NCBI GenBank assembly: GCA_963971425.1
Contig: OZ020523.1
Span: forward strand, 22,363,105-22,427,104
Reading direction: 5' to 3'
From: Bryoerythrophyllum caledonicum
Taxonomy: Eukaryota > Streptophyta > Bryopsida > Pottiales > Pottiaceae
Length of the DNA stretch: 64,000 nucleotides
Part shown: positions 26,511-39,645 of the stretch, piece by piece
How the letters are laid out: every line of letters starts with the position of its first letter
Numbering within the stretch: the first letter of the stretch is position 1
Notes under the pieces: generated by a model
Told to the model about the DNA's origin: nothing
The model's input: the letters and a program-made list of their open reading frames with translations, nothing else
Database searches by the model: none
Program-made: the position numbers and the translations under genes

Positions 26511-27060
26511 TCTCGACAATTTTTTTAATGACATAACTTTTTTTCTATACATTCAGTGAAAATGAAATGATATTCCTATGTAGCTCTTATTTTCGTGCAT
26601 CTTTGTACAAAGTTTCAGGATTTAAATGTATAATTTGCAATCATGCAAACATGCCAAAGATTGCAAAAGCCCATCTCAAAACATTTATGAAAAAAAGAGC
26701 ATGAGGAATTTCCTGCACCCTTCTCTAGTCCCAATGAGATGCATGGTAATCAATGTTCTTGGGACCTACCAAATGCAAGCTCAAGCTTCCTATAGTACCC
26801 AAGCTCCCAAATGTTGACTAGTAGTTCCCCCACATCTATCCCAAGTCAAGCCCTTCTCTCCATGTAGTTCCAATTACTAACATAAGACCATAAAGTAGGG
26901 GGGTGGCATGGGGGTGACATGGGAGATGACATCGCAGCCATGAGCCTTTGCAAACAACACTTTATAAAAATAAGATAGCATTGTCCATCTATAGTAGCCT
27001 CACAAGCCTATATAAAAGACTCTATTTTTTGAAATGGCTCCATAAAAGACATACACTAAG
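26511..27060. other. Intergenic, no gene seen
   Basis: Nothing recognised. Short frames only. Confidence 0.5.
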
Positions 27061-29527
27061 GCCCGCTTTACACTATGGTGGAGAACTCGACCGGCTAAGA
27101 ATTCAAGGGAAATGGAGCAATATAATTGGAGAACAATTTGTTCTTCACTGGATTGGGTTTACACTATGGCCAAGACTTGACCGGTGAAGAACTTCAAGCT
27201 TGGATGAAAAAATGACATGTATGCCTATGTGGCAACACTTTTTTGAAGAGGTCTTCTCCTCTTGATAAGTTTCTTGTCCGACCTCAACCCCCCGGACAAG
27301 AAACCAAACCACTGGAGAAGAAGAACTTACTAAAAAAATTCTTTCCCCCTCCAAATTCGCTGAGTTATACTGCAATTCAAGTTCTTTTTTCTCCTTCCAT
27401 GACTGTCAATTTTGAAAAAAAATTGTTGGATAAGATGCGCGTTTTTGTCTAGTTTGTATGGTACAAATTTCAAGTCCATTCAATAAGTATTGAGTGAGTT
27501 ACGTGCATTTTAGTGGAAGGGGGTTCTGCAAACAAATTCAGGGTCAGTTTTGAACACTGCAACTTCGGCGTGATGTAACTTCTTGGTGAAAGATTATTAT
27601 CCAACTTTTGTTTTTTCCAGAGATGCACATTTTTGTCTAGTTTGTGTGGTACAAATTTCAAGTCCATTCAATAAGTATTCAGTGAGTGACGTGCATTTTA
27701 GTGGAAGGGGGTTTCTGCCATAAAATTCAGGGTCAGTTTTGAACACTGCTACTTCGACGTGCTGTAACTTCTTGGTAGGAGATCCTTTTACAATACTTGT
27801 CTTCAATAAAGATGTGAATTTTTGTCTAGTTTGTGTGGTAAGTCCATTAAATTAGTATTGAGTGTGTTACGTGCATTTTAGTGGAAGGGGGTTCTGCATA
27901 TTTGCAAATTTTTATTGCTATTGATTTTCAACTGTTCTTTACTTGTAAATGACATGATTATGGGGCTTGTGTTTCAAGTAGGAGTTTACTACTTGTTACT
28001 TTTTCTTAGATTTTCAAAGTTGACTGTAACCCAAAAACTCTATGCTAGATTATGTTTTCTAAACAAGAAGTAGAGTTAAACCGGTGTAATAAATGGCTCT
28101 CAAAATTACATTGTATGTTGAGTTCATGTGAACTTTTTACCACACAAATTAGACAAGTAGGACCTTTTTTTCCAACAGGTTTTACTACATTTTTACACTT
28201 GATGTAAAATGTATAGATTTTGAAAGGTGATTATGGCCAAAAATGTATGGGGGACCTTATAACAATAAGTAGATGGGAGATATCCATCCTTTGTTCAAAG
28301 AAATCAAAAGCTAATTTGGAAAATGATTTTTCATCTACAAAAAGTTGGCACATTGAAGAAATTAAAAGGAAAAGACAAGATGACATTGGAAAAAGCGGGA
28401 AGGAAATTAAAAAAACAACTTACATTGGTGGTACATGTTTTATCTAGAATAGTTGCTTTTGAGTTTGACCTTATATTTGGACATCAATCGTTGTCAAGGT
28501 ATATCTTATTTTTATTTTATTTTTACATTGACATCTTTTGAGATATCTTTTACACACTCGTCTAATATGAAAAAATCATTTCATTTCTATTAATTGGGTC
28601 AATTATTGTCCAGACAAAAAAACAATGTCCTTAAGTTTCACACTAATCTTTTTTCCAAATTATGTGTTATTTTTCATATTTCATTTTTTAAATTATTGTA
28701 TTGAAAATATTTTATACCAACTTCATATTGTCTTTTTACAATATGATCTCAAGAAGGATTGAAACAATATTGATTTTATGTCAATATTGATATGGAATGC
28801 GATTTATGACCCATATGGAATCAATATGATCATAAGAAACATATATCTCTGATATGTTCTACATATGAACACAATTGCCTTCTATTTTCCTTATGTACTT
28901 TTGGTAAATAAATTTTGAACAACCAAATCGATTTTTTTTTGTAGTATAAAAATTATAAAGTAGAACCCACAGTAAGCACATAGATGTGTTGTTACCTAGT
29001 CTAATGTTAGCATCAACAAGCCTTATGTGGTAATTGAAGAAAAGACAAGCAAATAATTAAAAGGTTTGAAACAAATCAATTATAACATGGTTGTGTGTGC
29101 TAACAACATGTTTATTGTATTCATGTTAAATTTTTACCACACAAACTAGACAAGTAGGGGCTTTTTTCCCAACAACTATTACCGTACTACATTTGGACAT
29201 TTGATGCAAAAGATATAAATTTTTGTAGTTCAACGGAGCCCATAATGTTACATAACATGTCGATGGGGACCATTAGAAATTGTGGTTTCCATTGGCTAGC
29301 ACAAACTTTCTTGGTGGTGAAGTTCACTGGTGGTCTTCACCTTATGAAATTGGCCGGTGGACTTCACCGTTGGGTGTTTACACTACTAACCGGTCAAAAC
29401 TTCTTCATGCATTACTTTATTCTTTTTTTGTCTTGTCCAACATCCACCGCTCGCCTCAAATAACCATGTCTTGGCCAAGACTTCTTGACGAGCCAGTGGA
29501 GTTCTCCACCATAGTGTAAAACCCCCC
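27061..29527. mobile_element. 2.47 kb element with ~40 bp inverted termini
   Basis: The left end GCCCGCTTTACACTATGGTG / GAGAACTCGACCGGCT matches the reverse complement of the right end (GGTTTTACACTATGGTGGAG / AACTCCACTGGCT). TAAG flanks both sides (27,057-27,060 and 29,528-29,531) and may be the target duplication. The interior has no transposase frame but holds a 188 bp tandem repeat and a second set of GGTTTACACTATGGCCAAG-like half-termini at 27,147-27,200. Superfamily not assigned. Confidence 0.6.
27430..27900. repeat. ~188 bp tandem repeat, about 2.4 units
   Basis: TTTTTGTCTAGTTTGTRTGGT begins at 27,442, 27,630 and 27,819. Each is followed by AAGTCCATT..AGTATT.AGTGAGT and ACGTGCATTTTAGTGGAAGG. 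It lies inside the 2.47 kb inverted-repeat element. Confidence 0.85.
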
Positions 29528-29531
29528 TAAG

Positions 29532-30390
29532 TGCAAGGCAATTTTAAAGAGGCTCTTTTAGGCCGCTATAGTTCAAATTATAGGGACCATGACTTAACCT
29601 TTTGTAAATAGTAGTAGGAAGGAGTGCCATATCTTCACTTTAACTTGACCTTTTGTAGATAATGGCAAGAGGAAGTGCCAAGTTTTGTTTGTTTTTATCA
29701 ATATAGAGTGTCTTGAAATCAAGTGGCTCATGGGAATACCTTGACCTAGCTTGCCATCATGAAAACAATACCCCAGAAAGAGCCCTTTTGAAGGCTCGGA
29801 ACTCCTTATAAAAGTGTCACAAGCTTTTCTTACAAGGGAGGGAGACAAAACTTGCCCCTTATTCTTATGATGAATAGAGCCCCTTTCAAAATATGAAAAC
29901 CCCCCATTAGTGTTTAAATCACCATGGAGAGGCTACATGACATATTTTAAAGTCACAAGCCTGAAACTTGGCAAAATTTATCTCAAAAAAAGCTTCTAGA
30001 CCCCTCAAAATAACAAGGTCTCCCCCAATAGTTCAAAACTTTTTTTTTTGGGCTGAAATGCTACAATTTGCATTTTGAACAAGTTTGGTAGTCTATTCAA
30101 GCAAATATTATGTAGAGAGACCTAGGTGATATTCTACAATATCTATGATATACCTATGTAATATGTGTGGATATCATCACAAAATGTGGCTAAAATCTTA
30201 ATATAACATTGGTCAACAATATGGCTAAATATAATTATTCTTTATTACAGTTTCTAATAGCAACCAAGTTTTTCTTGTAGCTTTTCAACCAATTTTAGCA
30301 AGTTCAAGAATCGCTCGTCTCTCCATTACCAAGGATCCTGGCCATGTTCTCACATTTAGGAAAACTCTAATACTGTACATCTTGTGTAGT
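29532..30390. other. Intergenic, no gene seen
   Basis: No gene or clear repeat. A short direct echo (GTCAAGTTA..AAAGATTTGGCACTT-like) lies at 29.6-29.7 kb only. Confidence 0.4.
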
Positions 30391-30392
30391 AA

Positions 30393-30622
30393 AGTAAGAC
30401 AATCCAAAGCCGACCCACGACCAAATAATAATTTTTTCTATACCCTTCCTAGATTTCAGGGAGGAAATGTAGCCTGTCTTTTACACGACTTCTGCATTTG
30501 ACCAATGATTTATAAGTGATGTAAAGACATGCTACACTTCCTCCCTAAGATCTCCGAAGGGTATAGAAAACAATAAAGCGATATTGGGTCGCGGGTCGGA
30601 TTTCGGTCGTCCTACCTGAGAC
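30393..30622. repeat. Fold-back element, ~100 bp arms
   Basis: The left arm (AAGACAATCCAAAGCCGACC, then TTTTTTCTATACCCTTCCTA) is the approximate reverse complement of the right arm (CTCCGAAGGGTATAGAAAAC, then GGTCGCGGGTCGGATTTCGG). A ~30 base unpaired centre lies near 30,485-30,515. It looks like a MITE; a long hairpin RNA is possible if transcribed. Confidence 0.75.
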
Positions 30623-30956
30623 TAATAATAATATTATATCGCTTGCTCCACATTCTCCAACACAAAAATTAGAAAATATTAAAAAGTCCTGAGGACTGAC
30701 ATGTTCAAAGTATTGTTCCAAAGCTCCCCCAAATTACGGAAGAAATACACGAGCATCACGTCATGTGCCGCATCTCCAAAAAAATCATGTCAGCAGTGTC
30801 ACAGCAATGACGTTTGCTTTTCATGGAAATATACTTTCTTATTTAGTATCCAACCTCACAAAATTGAACCTAACCCATGCTCTTAACTTTTGGGAAATCA
30901 TTTGCACAATATTTAATGGTTGAAGTAATGTATTAAAGTGTTTAGTCATTGTATAT

Positions 30957-31179
30957 CGGTACACTAAAGATGGTCATAAGTGTTAACTACACTAATTTGT
31001 TTGTAAATGCTATAAGTTATGCTGTAAGAAATGCTTATGAATATATTTACCAACCATGTTTACCATGACCCTCCTCCTTAAGTAGTATAGATAGATGTGC
31101 TCTCAATGAAAAAAACTTCAAAAGTAAAAAGTTATAGCATTTTCAAAAGGTTACACTAATGACCATCTTTGGTGTAGTG
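30957..31179. repeat. Fold-back element
   Basis: The left arm GTACACTAAAGATGGTCATA (30,959 on) pairs with the right arm GACCATCTTTGGTGTAGTG (31,161 on), and an inner pair is seen at ATGCTATAAGTTATG against AAAGTTATAGCAT. It does not code. Confidence 0.7.
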
Positions 31180-31246
31180 AAAATTGTGAATTTTGGAGGG
31201 TGTACTATTTTATCAATAACTAGAATCTTACAAAAAAAATCCTTAA

Positions 31247-31524
31247 CCCATTAGGGCCGAGGTGGTCGTTTTTGGGCCGATTCTTATGCTTTAAGTTAGA
31301 TGAATTTTTTTCGTTGTGAATGTATATGACACTAGTTCATATGCTTGAAATGGAACAATTCCGACGCGCTTTGGTGCAAGCATTGGAGAGCTACAATGAT
31401 TTTTGTGAAGTGGGGTCAATATGAAATGTACGCTATGTGTAGATATTGTTGCGCATTATCTACTACATGTTGTGTACACTTGTGGATTCTCTTGTGCCTT
31501 GATAAGACCTCCGGCGTTAAAGGA
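31247..31524. mobile_element. TTAA-flanked MITE, family E, 278 bp
   Basis: TTAA (31,243) | CCCATTAGGGCCGAGGTGG ... CTCCGGCGTTAAAGGA | TTAA (31,525). The ends are imperfect inverted repeats and both target duplications are intact. The interior aligns with 43,443-43,706 (GGTGGTCGTTTTTGGGC, ACACTAGTTCATA, GAGCTACAATGATTT). Confidence 0.72.
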
Positions 31525-31528
31525 TTAA

Positions 31529-33439
31529 GAAAATGGACAAGGTTCACACGTGCATTATGTTGATAGCTTCTCATTGACATACAACATGTGAAGTAAACAT
31601 TTTTGCATGAATTTCAAAGAATTCTCATTTATTGTCTACTCAATGTTTGAAAACTTGAACATAAGCCTTATGTGATTCCAAAGATCAATGTTCACAAAAC
31701 ATCGGATAGTCTGTTAGAGACAAATTTCAATCAAAGTTTCTGACAAAAATCATTTTGCATTTCCATGAAATACTATATAGTATGTAACATTGTATAGGTT
31801 GATATACATTGTATTTTAGTGTATTAGACATATTTGACAATATATTACGAGATATTCCAAGAGTTCCATAACTTCAAATCATGATATGATTTTTGAACAA
31901 TGTGTGTGCAAGTCCACAAGCTACCGTAGTTCCAGAGATTTCATGCGTATTGAGATTTAACATATCCAGAGACCAAAATGTGGTCGCGTGCTCACAGGTC
32001 ACTAGGTAGACGCACATGACGACCATATGTGGCTTCATCTCCCAAATATGGTCCCTAAAAGTCCGGATCGGGCTCCTCATACCCACACCAATTTCATGGT
32101 AAAATCTGATATGGTTCCTAACCAAACCATTTGGTTACCCTCTTCTCATTTATCCTTTTAACCATATTATTACCACAACGTTCCCATTGCATTCCCAATG
32201 AGTTCCCATGTTGTTCATAGAGTTCCCAATGTGTTCCCAATGTTCCCCCGCTCCCAAAATAGTTTCCAACGTGTTTACACTCGGAACCGATTCATACTTT
32301 TAAAATTACATCCATATTTACCTTTTTTTAAAGCGGGGCCCACCACCAATCGTTGGGCACACATGTGCGTGAGCCTACTATAGGGTAACTAGTAAGGGTT
32401 ACTAGTACAGTAGTAGTAACAGTGTAGTAAGATACCAAATTTGACTGTACTGTATCATCTGAACGCGCATTGTTGCCCATTCATTGTTCGCGCAACTAAC
32501 CACCACAGCATTCACCATCGCCGTCGCCACAATTCAACCCCTGAGAGACATGCCAGAGATCCCAATCCACGCGTTCCTAGACTTTCCACCACATCCACAT
32601 GTAGTCTACATCCACCCTCGATTCACCCAAAACCGTGGTAGTCTACAGACGCTCACGTGAAATCTATTCCAGCCGTAGAGTGGGTCAGTTCTGGGACCTA
32701 GTGATGGCTCTCGGAATAAAGATCTGCCCCCTGAAATCCGTAGATTGGAGGTTATTTTCCGTAGAGGGAGTTTCAGGTTGGTAGATTTGAGGTCCGCCTC
32801 CCGCGCATTTAATAGCTGTACATATCCTCTTTTCGTAGATGTGTGATGGGTTTGGTAGATGAGATTCTGTGACTGGGAGATTGTGGCGCGGGTTTCGACG
32901 GCTGGGCTTCGTGGCGACGAACGAGGGGGAAGAAGGAGCTGGAAGGTGAGCGAGAGAGAGACAGAAGACGAGCTTCAGGTGCCTGTGGTTGTCGTTTGAC
33001 TTGACGTTGCTGCTGCGGAGGATCGGAGGAGCGTCGTTCCGTTGTTGGCGCAGTGCGGTTAGTTGGGAGCCTCGTCCCGTGGGGAATCCGGGGAGTGTTT
33101 CGGCTCCGCTTAAGGTGCGGTATCGCGCGTGATCGCGTTGTCGAAGCTCTGCTCTCTCTAGTGCGTCTGCTTGCTGTTGTGGCTCGCTCTACGCGTTTGA
33201 TTTTAGTGTTTAGTGTTCTTAGTGGCGTAGGGTGGAGGAGAGGGCGAGAAGACTAGGATTTCCAGGTACGGTCGCTGAGCTGCGGTTAATTGGCCGGGAT
33301 CTTGGACTGTGCGGGCCGTTAGTGAGAGGTTTTACTTGTGAGGGAGATGGCGTTTTTTGTTGTGTGTTGCGGTGTTAAAAATGGCGTTTATCGGAGGTGG
33401 TGAGGTTGCGTGTGCAGAGTGCGAGGGAGGTTCGCGGAG
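31529..33439. promoter_or_regulatory. Upstream region of the SMR-domain gene
   Basis: AT-rich and empty up to about 32.4 kb. From about 32,850 it becomes GC-rich, as expected for a promoter and 5' UTR. Frames there (e.g. 33,053-33,256) are arginine/leucine-rich with no family match. An earlier ATG at 33,348 opens an 18-codon frame that could act as an upstream ORF. No core promoter element assigned. Confidence 0.4.
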
Positions 33440-36400
33440 ATGTTTGAGCAGAGGCCAGCGCGGGGGTTGAGTTCGACGAGCGCGTGGAGCGCCAGGCCGG
33501 CGACGTATGCGTACGCGCCTCCACCAGCGAAGGCCGTTGAAGTTGACGCGCAGGGTGCTGAGGAACGAGAGAATATTGTGTTACGGGAGCTTCTGGCTGC
33601 GTTTCCGGGGTTTTCGCTGCAGGACATAGCGCAGGCGTTCACTGAGTCGAACTCGAACGCGGATGCAGCGGCGGGGCTGCTGACTACTAGGGAGCCGACG
33701 GTGAAACCGAACGCCGGGTGGGATTTGGCAGCGGAGAAGAACAGGAATGGAATTAGTAGGAGGCAGTCGACTGAGCACCAGCCGGTGGTGGGATCAGACG
33801 ATCTGTTGATGGAGAAGTATGGCATGAGAGTTGGCGAGATTATTAATCGAGAGTGTCCGAAACAGAATAATGGCTTGTACCGTAATATGCAGTCCGCTGA
33901 TGGTGGTACGTCGTCGTATCCGCATCAACAGGTGAAGAGTCCCACGCGGCATGGTGCGCGCTGGGACGTGAAAGCCTGGGGTGGAGGGGTGTTTATGCAC
34001 AAGGATGGTATTAATGGGGTTTCTGATGACGGTGCATTGTTAATTGGAAAGAAGAAGGCAAAGCAGAAAGGCTGGACTGGGCTAGAAAATGATGTAGAGC
34101 GTGAGGATGCTACTGCCTCCCGAGAGGCTGATGAAAAGCACTTGCTCTCTGTGCTTGGTGACAGTTTCCAGCTTGGCAGGGATGTCGTTAGGGACGTTTT
34201 GGGTACGTTCTTTGATGGCGCCAATGTCACATTGATTGTGTATGTATGTATATATTGTAATGCATGTAGAAATCTTGCTCCTGCATTATCGTCATCATCC
34301 TCATCCTCCTCACTATCATCTCTTTGGAAAGACTATTATTCGTGGCTTGCCTTTCACTGCTTCAAACCAATTCCGGGAGTATGTGTTTGGAACGCAAGTC
34401 TTGCAGCATTTCTGCTCATCACAACGGTGGGCGGGTGTTCCAGAACTTGATGAAAATGGTCATGATGCGCTCAGTATGGAGAGGATGGTAGAAGGGGAAT
34501 TGTTGGAAGTGGGGATGGTAAAAGAAGAGTTGAATTACCAATTCAGCATTTAGAGATGATCGACTATGCTTTTGTGCGTCTTTGCATATATCCGTCAGGC
34601 ATTTGTATTGAACGGTTGTGCTGGTTGATCAGTACTTAACATTTCCTACGTGTGTTTTGTTTCAGATAGTTTTAATGGTGACAAGCAAAAGGTATGTTCT
34701 ATTTTTGTGCCGCAATCTCGACTTTTGGTACCTTGTGTCATCGGGACAGAGCACATTAGAGTGGTTTGTGATCTTCCGGCTCATGAACGCTTTGTAGTTA
34801 CTACCAGTATGTTGGCATGCAAGATGAATGGGCCGTCTGAGCCGCTGGAATCCTACAGATTAATGTTAACAGAATACTCTCTTTGTTTAGCTTCTCTATC
34901 CTTCCTTTTTTCTCATGTTAGAGCGTGTGAAATGTTTGGGTTGGGCTGCAGAGTATTGAAGTGTTGCTGCAAATGGCGTCATCTACTTCACCAAAATCAC
35001 CAAAATTAAACTCAACAAACACTCATGATGGATGGTACTTCAACGACCAAGATGTTAAAACACATTCCTCTCATCATCTCACAAAAGTACACCCTCCCGT
35101 GCAGAATTCCCCGGAAAAACAGGTAGAATTCCCATCATGGAGGATGAGTTTGCCGTGGCGAGTCTGTATTCTCATTACATCCTTGTTTTTGCGTATCTTA
35201 ATGTGGAACTCACACTTCAGCGCAATTAGACTGGTATCCCTAATGTACATAGTGCAGTATGCTATGTATTTAGCTCATAAAGGGCTACTGCTGTCTCGGG
35301 TTAATCAATCAACTGGCCTTCAACCTAACTGGATCTCACATTCTGGCAGACGCTTCATGATGATTTTTGGAAAGCACCTAATATGATGCGCAGAGCTGGC
35401 GGTACGCCAAACAGTTTTACTCATTCAAAGTCGAAAACAGAACAAGACCATTTGAAAGTAGGGGTGAGTGCTTGCAATGCTGTCTCAGCTGCAGAAACTT
35501 GTGTCTTTATCTGTACTGTCCTGTACTTTGTTGATTTCGAGTGTGGCCTCGATTTAGTCCATCGCAGTCCAAAGGGAATACATATTCTTCACTGTGAAGC
35601 TCTGCTGTTCTCCTAGTGGAAGATCAAAGCCATTTGCAGATTTTGCAAAATATGTAAATCTGATTTGGCTTGGTCTGTTTCATTCTATTGACGTTGCTAG
35701 AGTCTAATGCGAAATCAGCTAAGCTCTGCCTAGTGGGTTTTTGTACTTCAGCTGTCTCTGAGCAGGCTGAAAGCAATGTTTCCACTTCATGACGACAGAT
35801 ATTTGTCTGAAGTACTGCAATCCAGTAACTTTGAAGTGAGGTACTTGCTCCAGTTTCAGCGCTTCTCTGTGTGCTTTTTTTCAACTGCAGGAGTCATTTA
35901 TGTATAATGTTACTATCGATGGGTTGCAATATCCCTTTGAACTTTACGATTGCCGCATATTTAATCCGCTGGTTTTTGTCAAAATTCAATAGACGCTGGG
36001 GTTGGTCCATGTTTTTTGGTGTAGAGATGTGATGTCTATGGATGAGGTTTTGTTAGTTTAAATTTATGAAAATGGGGACGCTGTGGTATATTAATAATTA
36101 TTGCAGGCACTCATTCCCATTTTTGTGAGGTCTTGTATATGACTGAGTAGTCGTATGTAAATACTGCCTTCGGTGACTTCCTAGAATTCTGACGTGCATA
36201 GCATTTTCACTAAGACTCTTTACTCAAGTTTCATAAGCTTACTTCTTCATCTGTGGGGTGAGTGTAGTATTGCAGCCCAATTTCTGTTGGATGGAATTCC
36301 TGACAACCGTTCGACATATTCTTCTGCTGGATCGAAAGTCGACCAGAGCCACTCACATACGAGCAAAATCAATTTGCATAAAGATGGTGGCGACTCTTTC

Positions 36401-38459
36401 GTGACCACTCGGCCAGCTCCATTGAGGGCATCGTGGGCTGATGTTAAACCAAAGATTACTCCAATGAAACAGAACTTGCTTGAAGTATCTCCTAAACGGA
36501 GGTTATTGGAGAGAACATCTGAAGGAAAGAAAGAGATTTCTCAACTTATCTTGTATTACAAATTTTTATTGCCCTCTGTTGTCATTTACAGGATGCTTTA
36601 AATTTCAATTCTACCTAGTGTTAGTCATTGCCTTAAGTCCTTGTAAGTAAATTAGTTTTTGTATTATCGTATTGTAGAACTAGACACATGTGCCTCACGT
36701 TACAAATATATAACAGAAGTGGCTTCAGAAAGGTTGACATGGAAGATGGATTTGACTACTGGGAACAGATGATTTTGGTGACTATGGACGCCAGCGTCAA
36801 TGTGCTCAAGATCATTGGCGCGTGATGGACTATTATTTCAAAGAGGTGCATACTCTGCTAGTTTTGATGTTAAACCATTATGTATTTGCGTTCTAAAGGA
36901 GTGTTCCTTCTACTTCATGTGCTATCTCGATCATCTTTTAAAACAAATACTTTGCTCTTACAGTTCAATAGATTATGGACCTGATTGGACCGAAGAACCG
37001 AGTCTCCATTCTATGAGGACTCTTTCATTACATGGGTCCAATATATTTTAAGTCCATTAAAGGAATATTTGTCCTATTTATCGATCTTTGGTCGAGCTCG
37101 GGTCTCTGCCTAAGCTCGTTTGTGAAGTGAGACATGAAAGTCTGAAACTTGTGATTTTCCCTACTTTGTTAGGCTGCTGCTGCCTATGATCGTGGGGAGC
37201 GCTGTCGTGCTGTTGATTTGGCTGAGAAGGTAATCATCTGTTGAGTTTTTTGTTGAGTTGGAGCATAGAATTTATACTTTGAATGATCATGGCTGAGCAA
37301 CTTTCTTCGGGAGTACCATATACGTGTTTCTAGTTCATCTTGTCTTGTATAATTAGGCGCGAATTGTTAGTACTAGTTCTATTTAATTCTTGACTTTAGT
37401 CTTTTTTCCTCTCAGGGAAAGGCACAGAAACAACTTGCTCAACAAGCTGATGAACGTGCTAGTCAGAGAATATTCCATGCTAAGTAAGTCGGTGCATTTG
37501 TGGAAGCTTGTTATTTAGCCGTGTGAGTTAATGAGGAAAAAGTTATATTTGCATGTGGAGACCTGATTTTGATTACTTGTTGTGTTGAGTGATCAGGAAC
37601 AAAGGCATTGTGAACAATATTACCATCGACTTGCATGCTCAGCATGTTCGTGAAGCTATGACAGTTCTGAAACGTCATCTGAAAACACTAAGTTCCATCC
37701 CTTGTATGTTTGGCTTCCCTTTGTGCTTCTTGTGAATATTGTTGCCCATATCATCAATTTCTCGTGGCCAAATCTTGTAGCCATCTGGATAAACTGATTC
37801 ACCTCACAGCCACTTTCTTATTGTGCGTTTGGTTATTCTATCACTATCCGATAGCGCGGATCTAAATTCATAACCTCATTAGACTTTTGAGGAGAAGCAT
37901 CATCTTTAAGTGGATGTTTAGCGATACTCAAGATCATGTATCCTTACGCAAATTTGTGAATGCTTGTGCAGCTGTGGATATGTTGACTGTGATTACTGGA
38001 TATGGCTCTCACAGTAACGGGCGTGCTAAAATCAAACCTGCAGTAAGTACTTCTTTATAATCCCCTTCTACTTGGATGTATGGCAGTATTGTGAACCTCT
38101 GTACTTCTACGATTGTTTTGCAAGATGTATTTTCTGTTCACTTTAAGAGTTTCTACGCTCATTTAAATTCAAAGCTCGAATGCACCGATGAAAGATTGAA
38201 GACAGCAGCAATGATTCGTGGTGTTGAGTTCCTTCAATATGCCCTGGATGTCTTGGTATTCTGTCTGCTCTCGCACGTGATACCTTGCAGAGCACGTGTT
38301 AGTATTCACCATCACCGTCTTCTATCATGTGTGCAGGTCACTGGTTATCTTTCTGGAAATGGGATACCTTGGGAAGAGGTAAATGAAGGCTGCTTGACCA
38401 TCAAGATGGTAGATGTTCGCGACAAGGAATTGGAGATGAGTGATGGAGAACAATTCTGA
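33440..38459 (+). CDS. CUE-like / DUF1771 / SMR domain protein (12 exons)
   Basis: SMR domains bind and sometimes cut nucleic acid; with CUE-like ubiquitin-binding folds and DUF1771 this is the plant 'PRL1-interacting factor'-like group. Exons: 33440-34202, 34666-34691, 34952-35122, 35350-35463, 35752-35840, 36268 to about 36555, 36769-36845, 37173-37229, 37416-37483, 37597-37703, 37972-38042 and 38337-38459. Phases agree except at the exon 6/7 border, where I found no good donor, so an exon may be missing. Three CUE-like helical segments are visible: LLAAFPGFSLQDIAQAF (~49-65), LDSFNGDKQKSIEVLLQMA across exons 1-3, and RLKAMFPLHDDRYLSEVLQS (exon 5). DUF1771 spans exons 7-9 (HWRVMDYYFKE, DRGERCRAVDLAEKG). 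SMR follows with IDLHAQHV and VITGYGSHS; the usual LDxHG glycine is Ala. The start is the first ATG. Confidence 0.82.
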
Positions 38460-39370
38460 TGCTGGTGATGGGCATCGAGTTGGTGGTGATGGGCCTTTTT
38501 TTTAAAAAATGTGAGGGCTTTGGTTTACTTATGAATGTTACGAGAAATAGAGAGCATCGATAGCATTGCTCCTTCTCCTTAAACTCCCCGTCTTAGGAAT
38601 AGCAATATTGTTATTGCAGTTGCATGGGTGATACAATATGTCTCCTAAGAATTTTCATTGTTGTTTGTATCTGCGTTTAGATTTAGAGCAATCGCACTAG
38701 GCTTCGATTACAACCATTGGTCAAGGCCTTCGAGAAACTTTGAGATGGCTCTTATTTAGTTTCGTGTTTTCTATTGTGAAATGAACCTCTGTAAAATTAT
38801 ACATAATATTTGCGATTATAAAGAATGCTGCTATCCTCATTGGCCCTAAACAGTTGCCATTTAAACAGTTGCGATTTCATTAAATAATTTTTTTTTGCGG
38901 TAAGCACATGGGGCAACTTCATTGCACTGTATTGTGATTGTCGATGTCTCATCACATACAAAAACTCCGTTTCAATTTGTAGACAAAAGTAAACTTCATC
39001 AATAATCATGTAAATGTTTTCTTCACACATGATATGTCAATGCATAGCTGCGTATGGGAACCTCTTTATGCAAAGTATAAATATTCTTGCAGAATCTATT
39101 GATGGATAAAGTAGTATATCCTCCAAAGTCCACAATTTTCATTACCAATGTAGGGTAACTTTAAACACTAAAATCCATTCCATCAACCATGGGTGTTGTG
39201 CAAAATTTTCCCAAAGTTTAGATTATGGTTTGATATCAATTTTGTAAGGTTGAATATTAAAATTAGGCATTTTATTTCCATCAAAGTTAGTTCAACAAAA
39301 AATTTAACAAATACCTTGGTTTAGGAAACATGAATTGGGTGCCAAAGGGTTAATTAGTGTGGTAGTCTTT

Positions 39371-39596
39371 CCATGGTGAAGCTACACTAAACACTGAATA
39401 TAGTGTAGAGGGATTATTGATGTAGATCACTCACACTAATTTCCATCAAAGCATGTGCATGCCAAGTTCTGATTGGGTATTTGTTCTCAAGCAAGTGTGT
39501 GTCAGTCAACAATTGCATGTAAATTTTCAATTAGTGTAGGAAATTTCAAATAGTCTAGTCTACACTATATTCACGGAACGGTGTAGTGAAGCCATG
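39371..39596. repeat. Fold-back MITE in the duplicated segment
   Basis: CCATGGTGAAGCTACACTAA ... TAGTGTAGA at the left is the reverse complement of TCTACACTATATTCACGGAA ... GTGTAGTGAAGCCATG at the right. The copy at 47,160-47,370 has lost most of the left arm, which shows decay after duplication. Confidence 0.7.
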
Positions 39597-39645
39597 TATG
39601 AATATTTGGTCTATGTAAAGCCATGTGGAGGGACCACCGGGACTT

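Noticed and set aside
33410-33439. Earlier start of the SMR protein at 33,410
   Set aside because: That codon is GTG; the first ATG in frame is 33,440.
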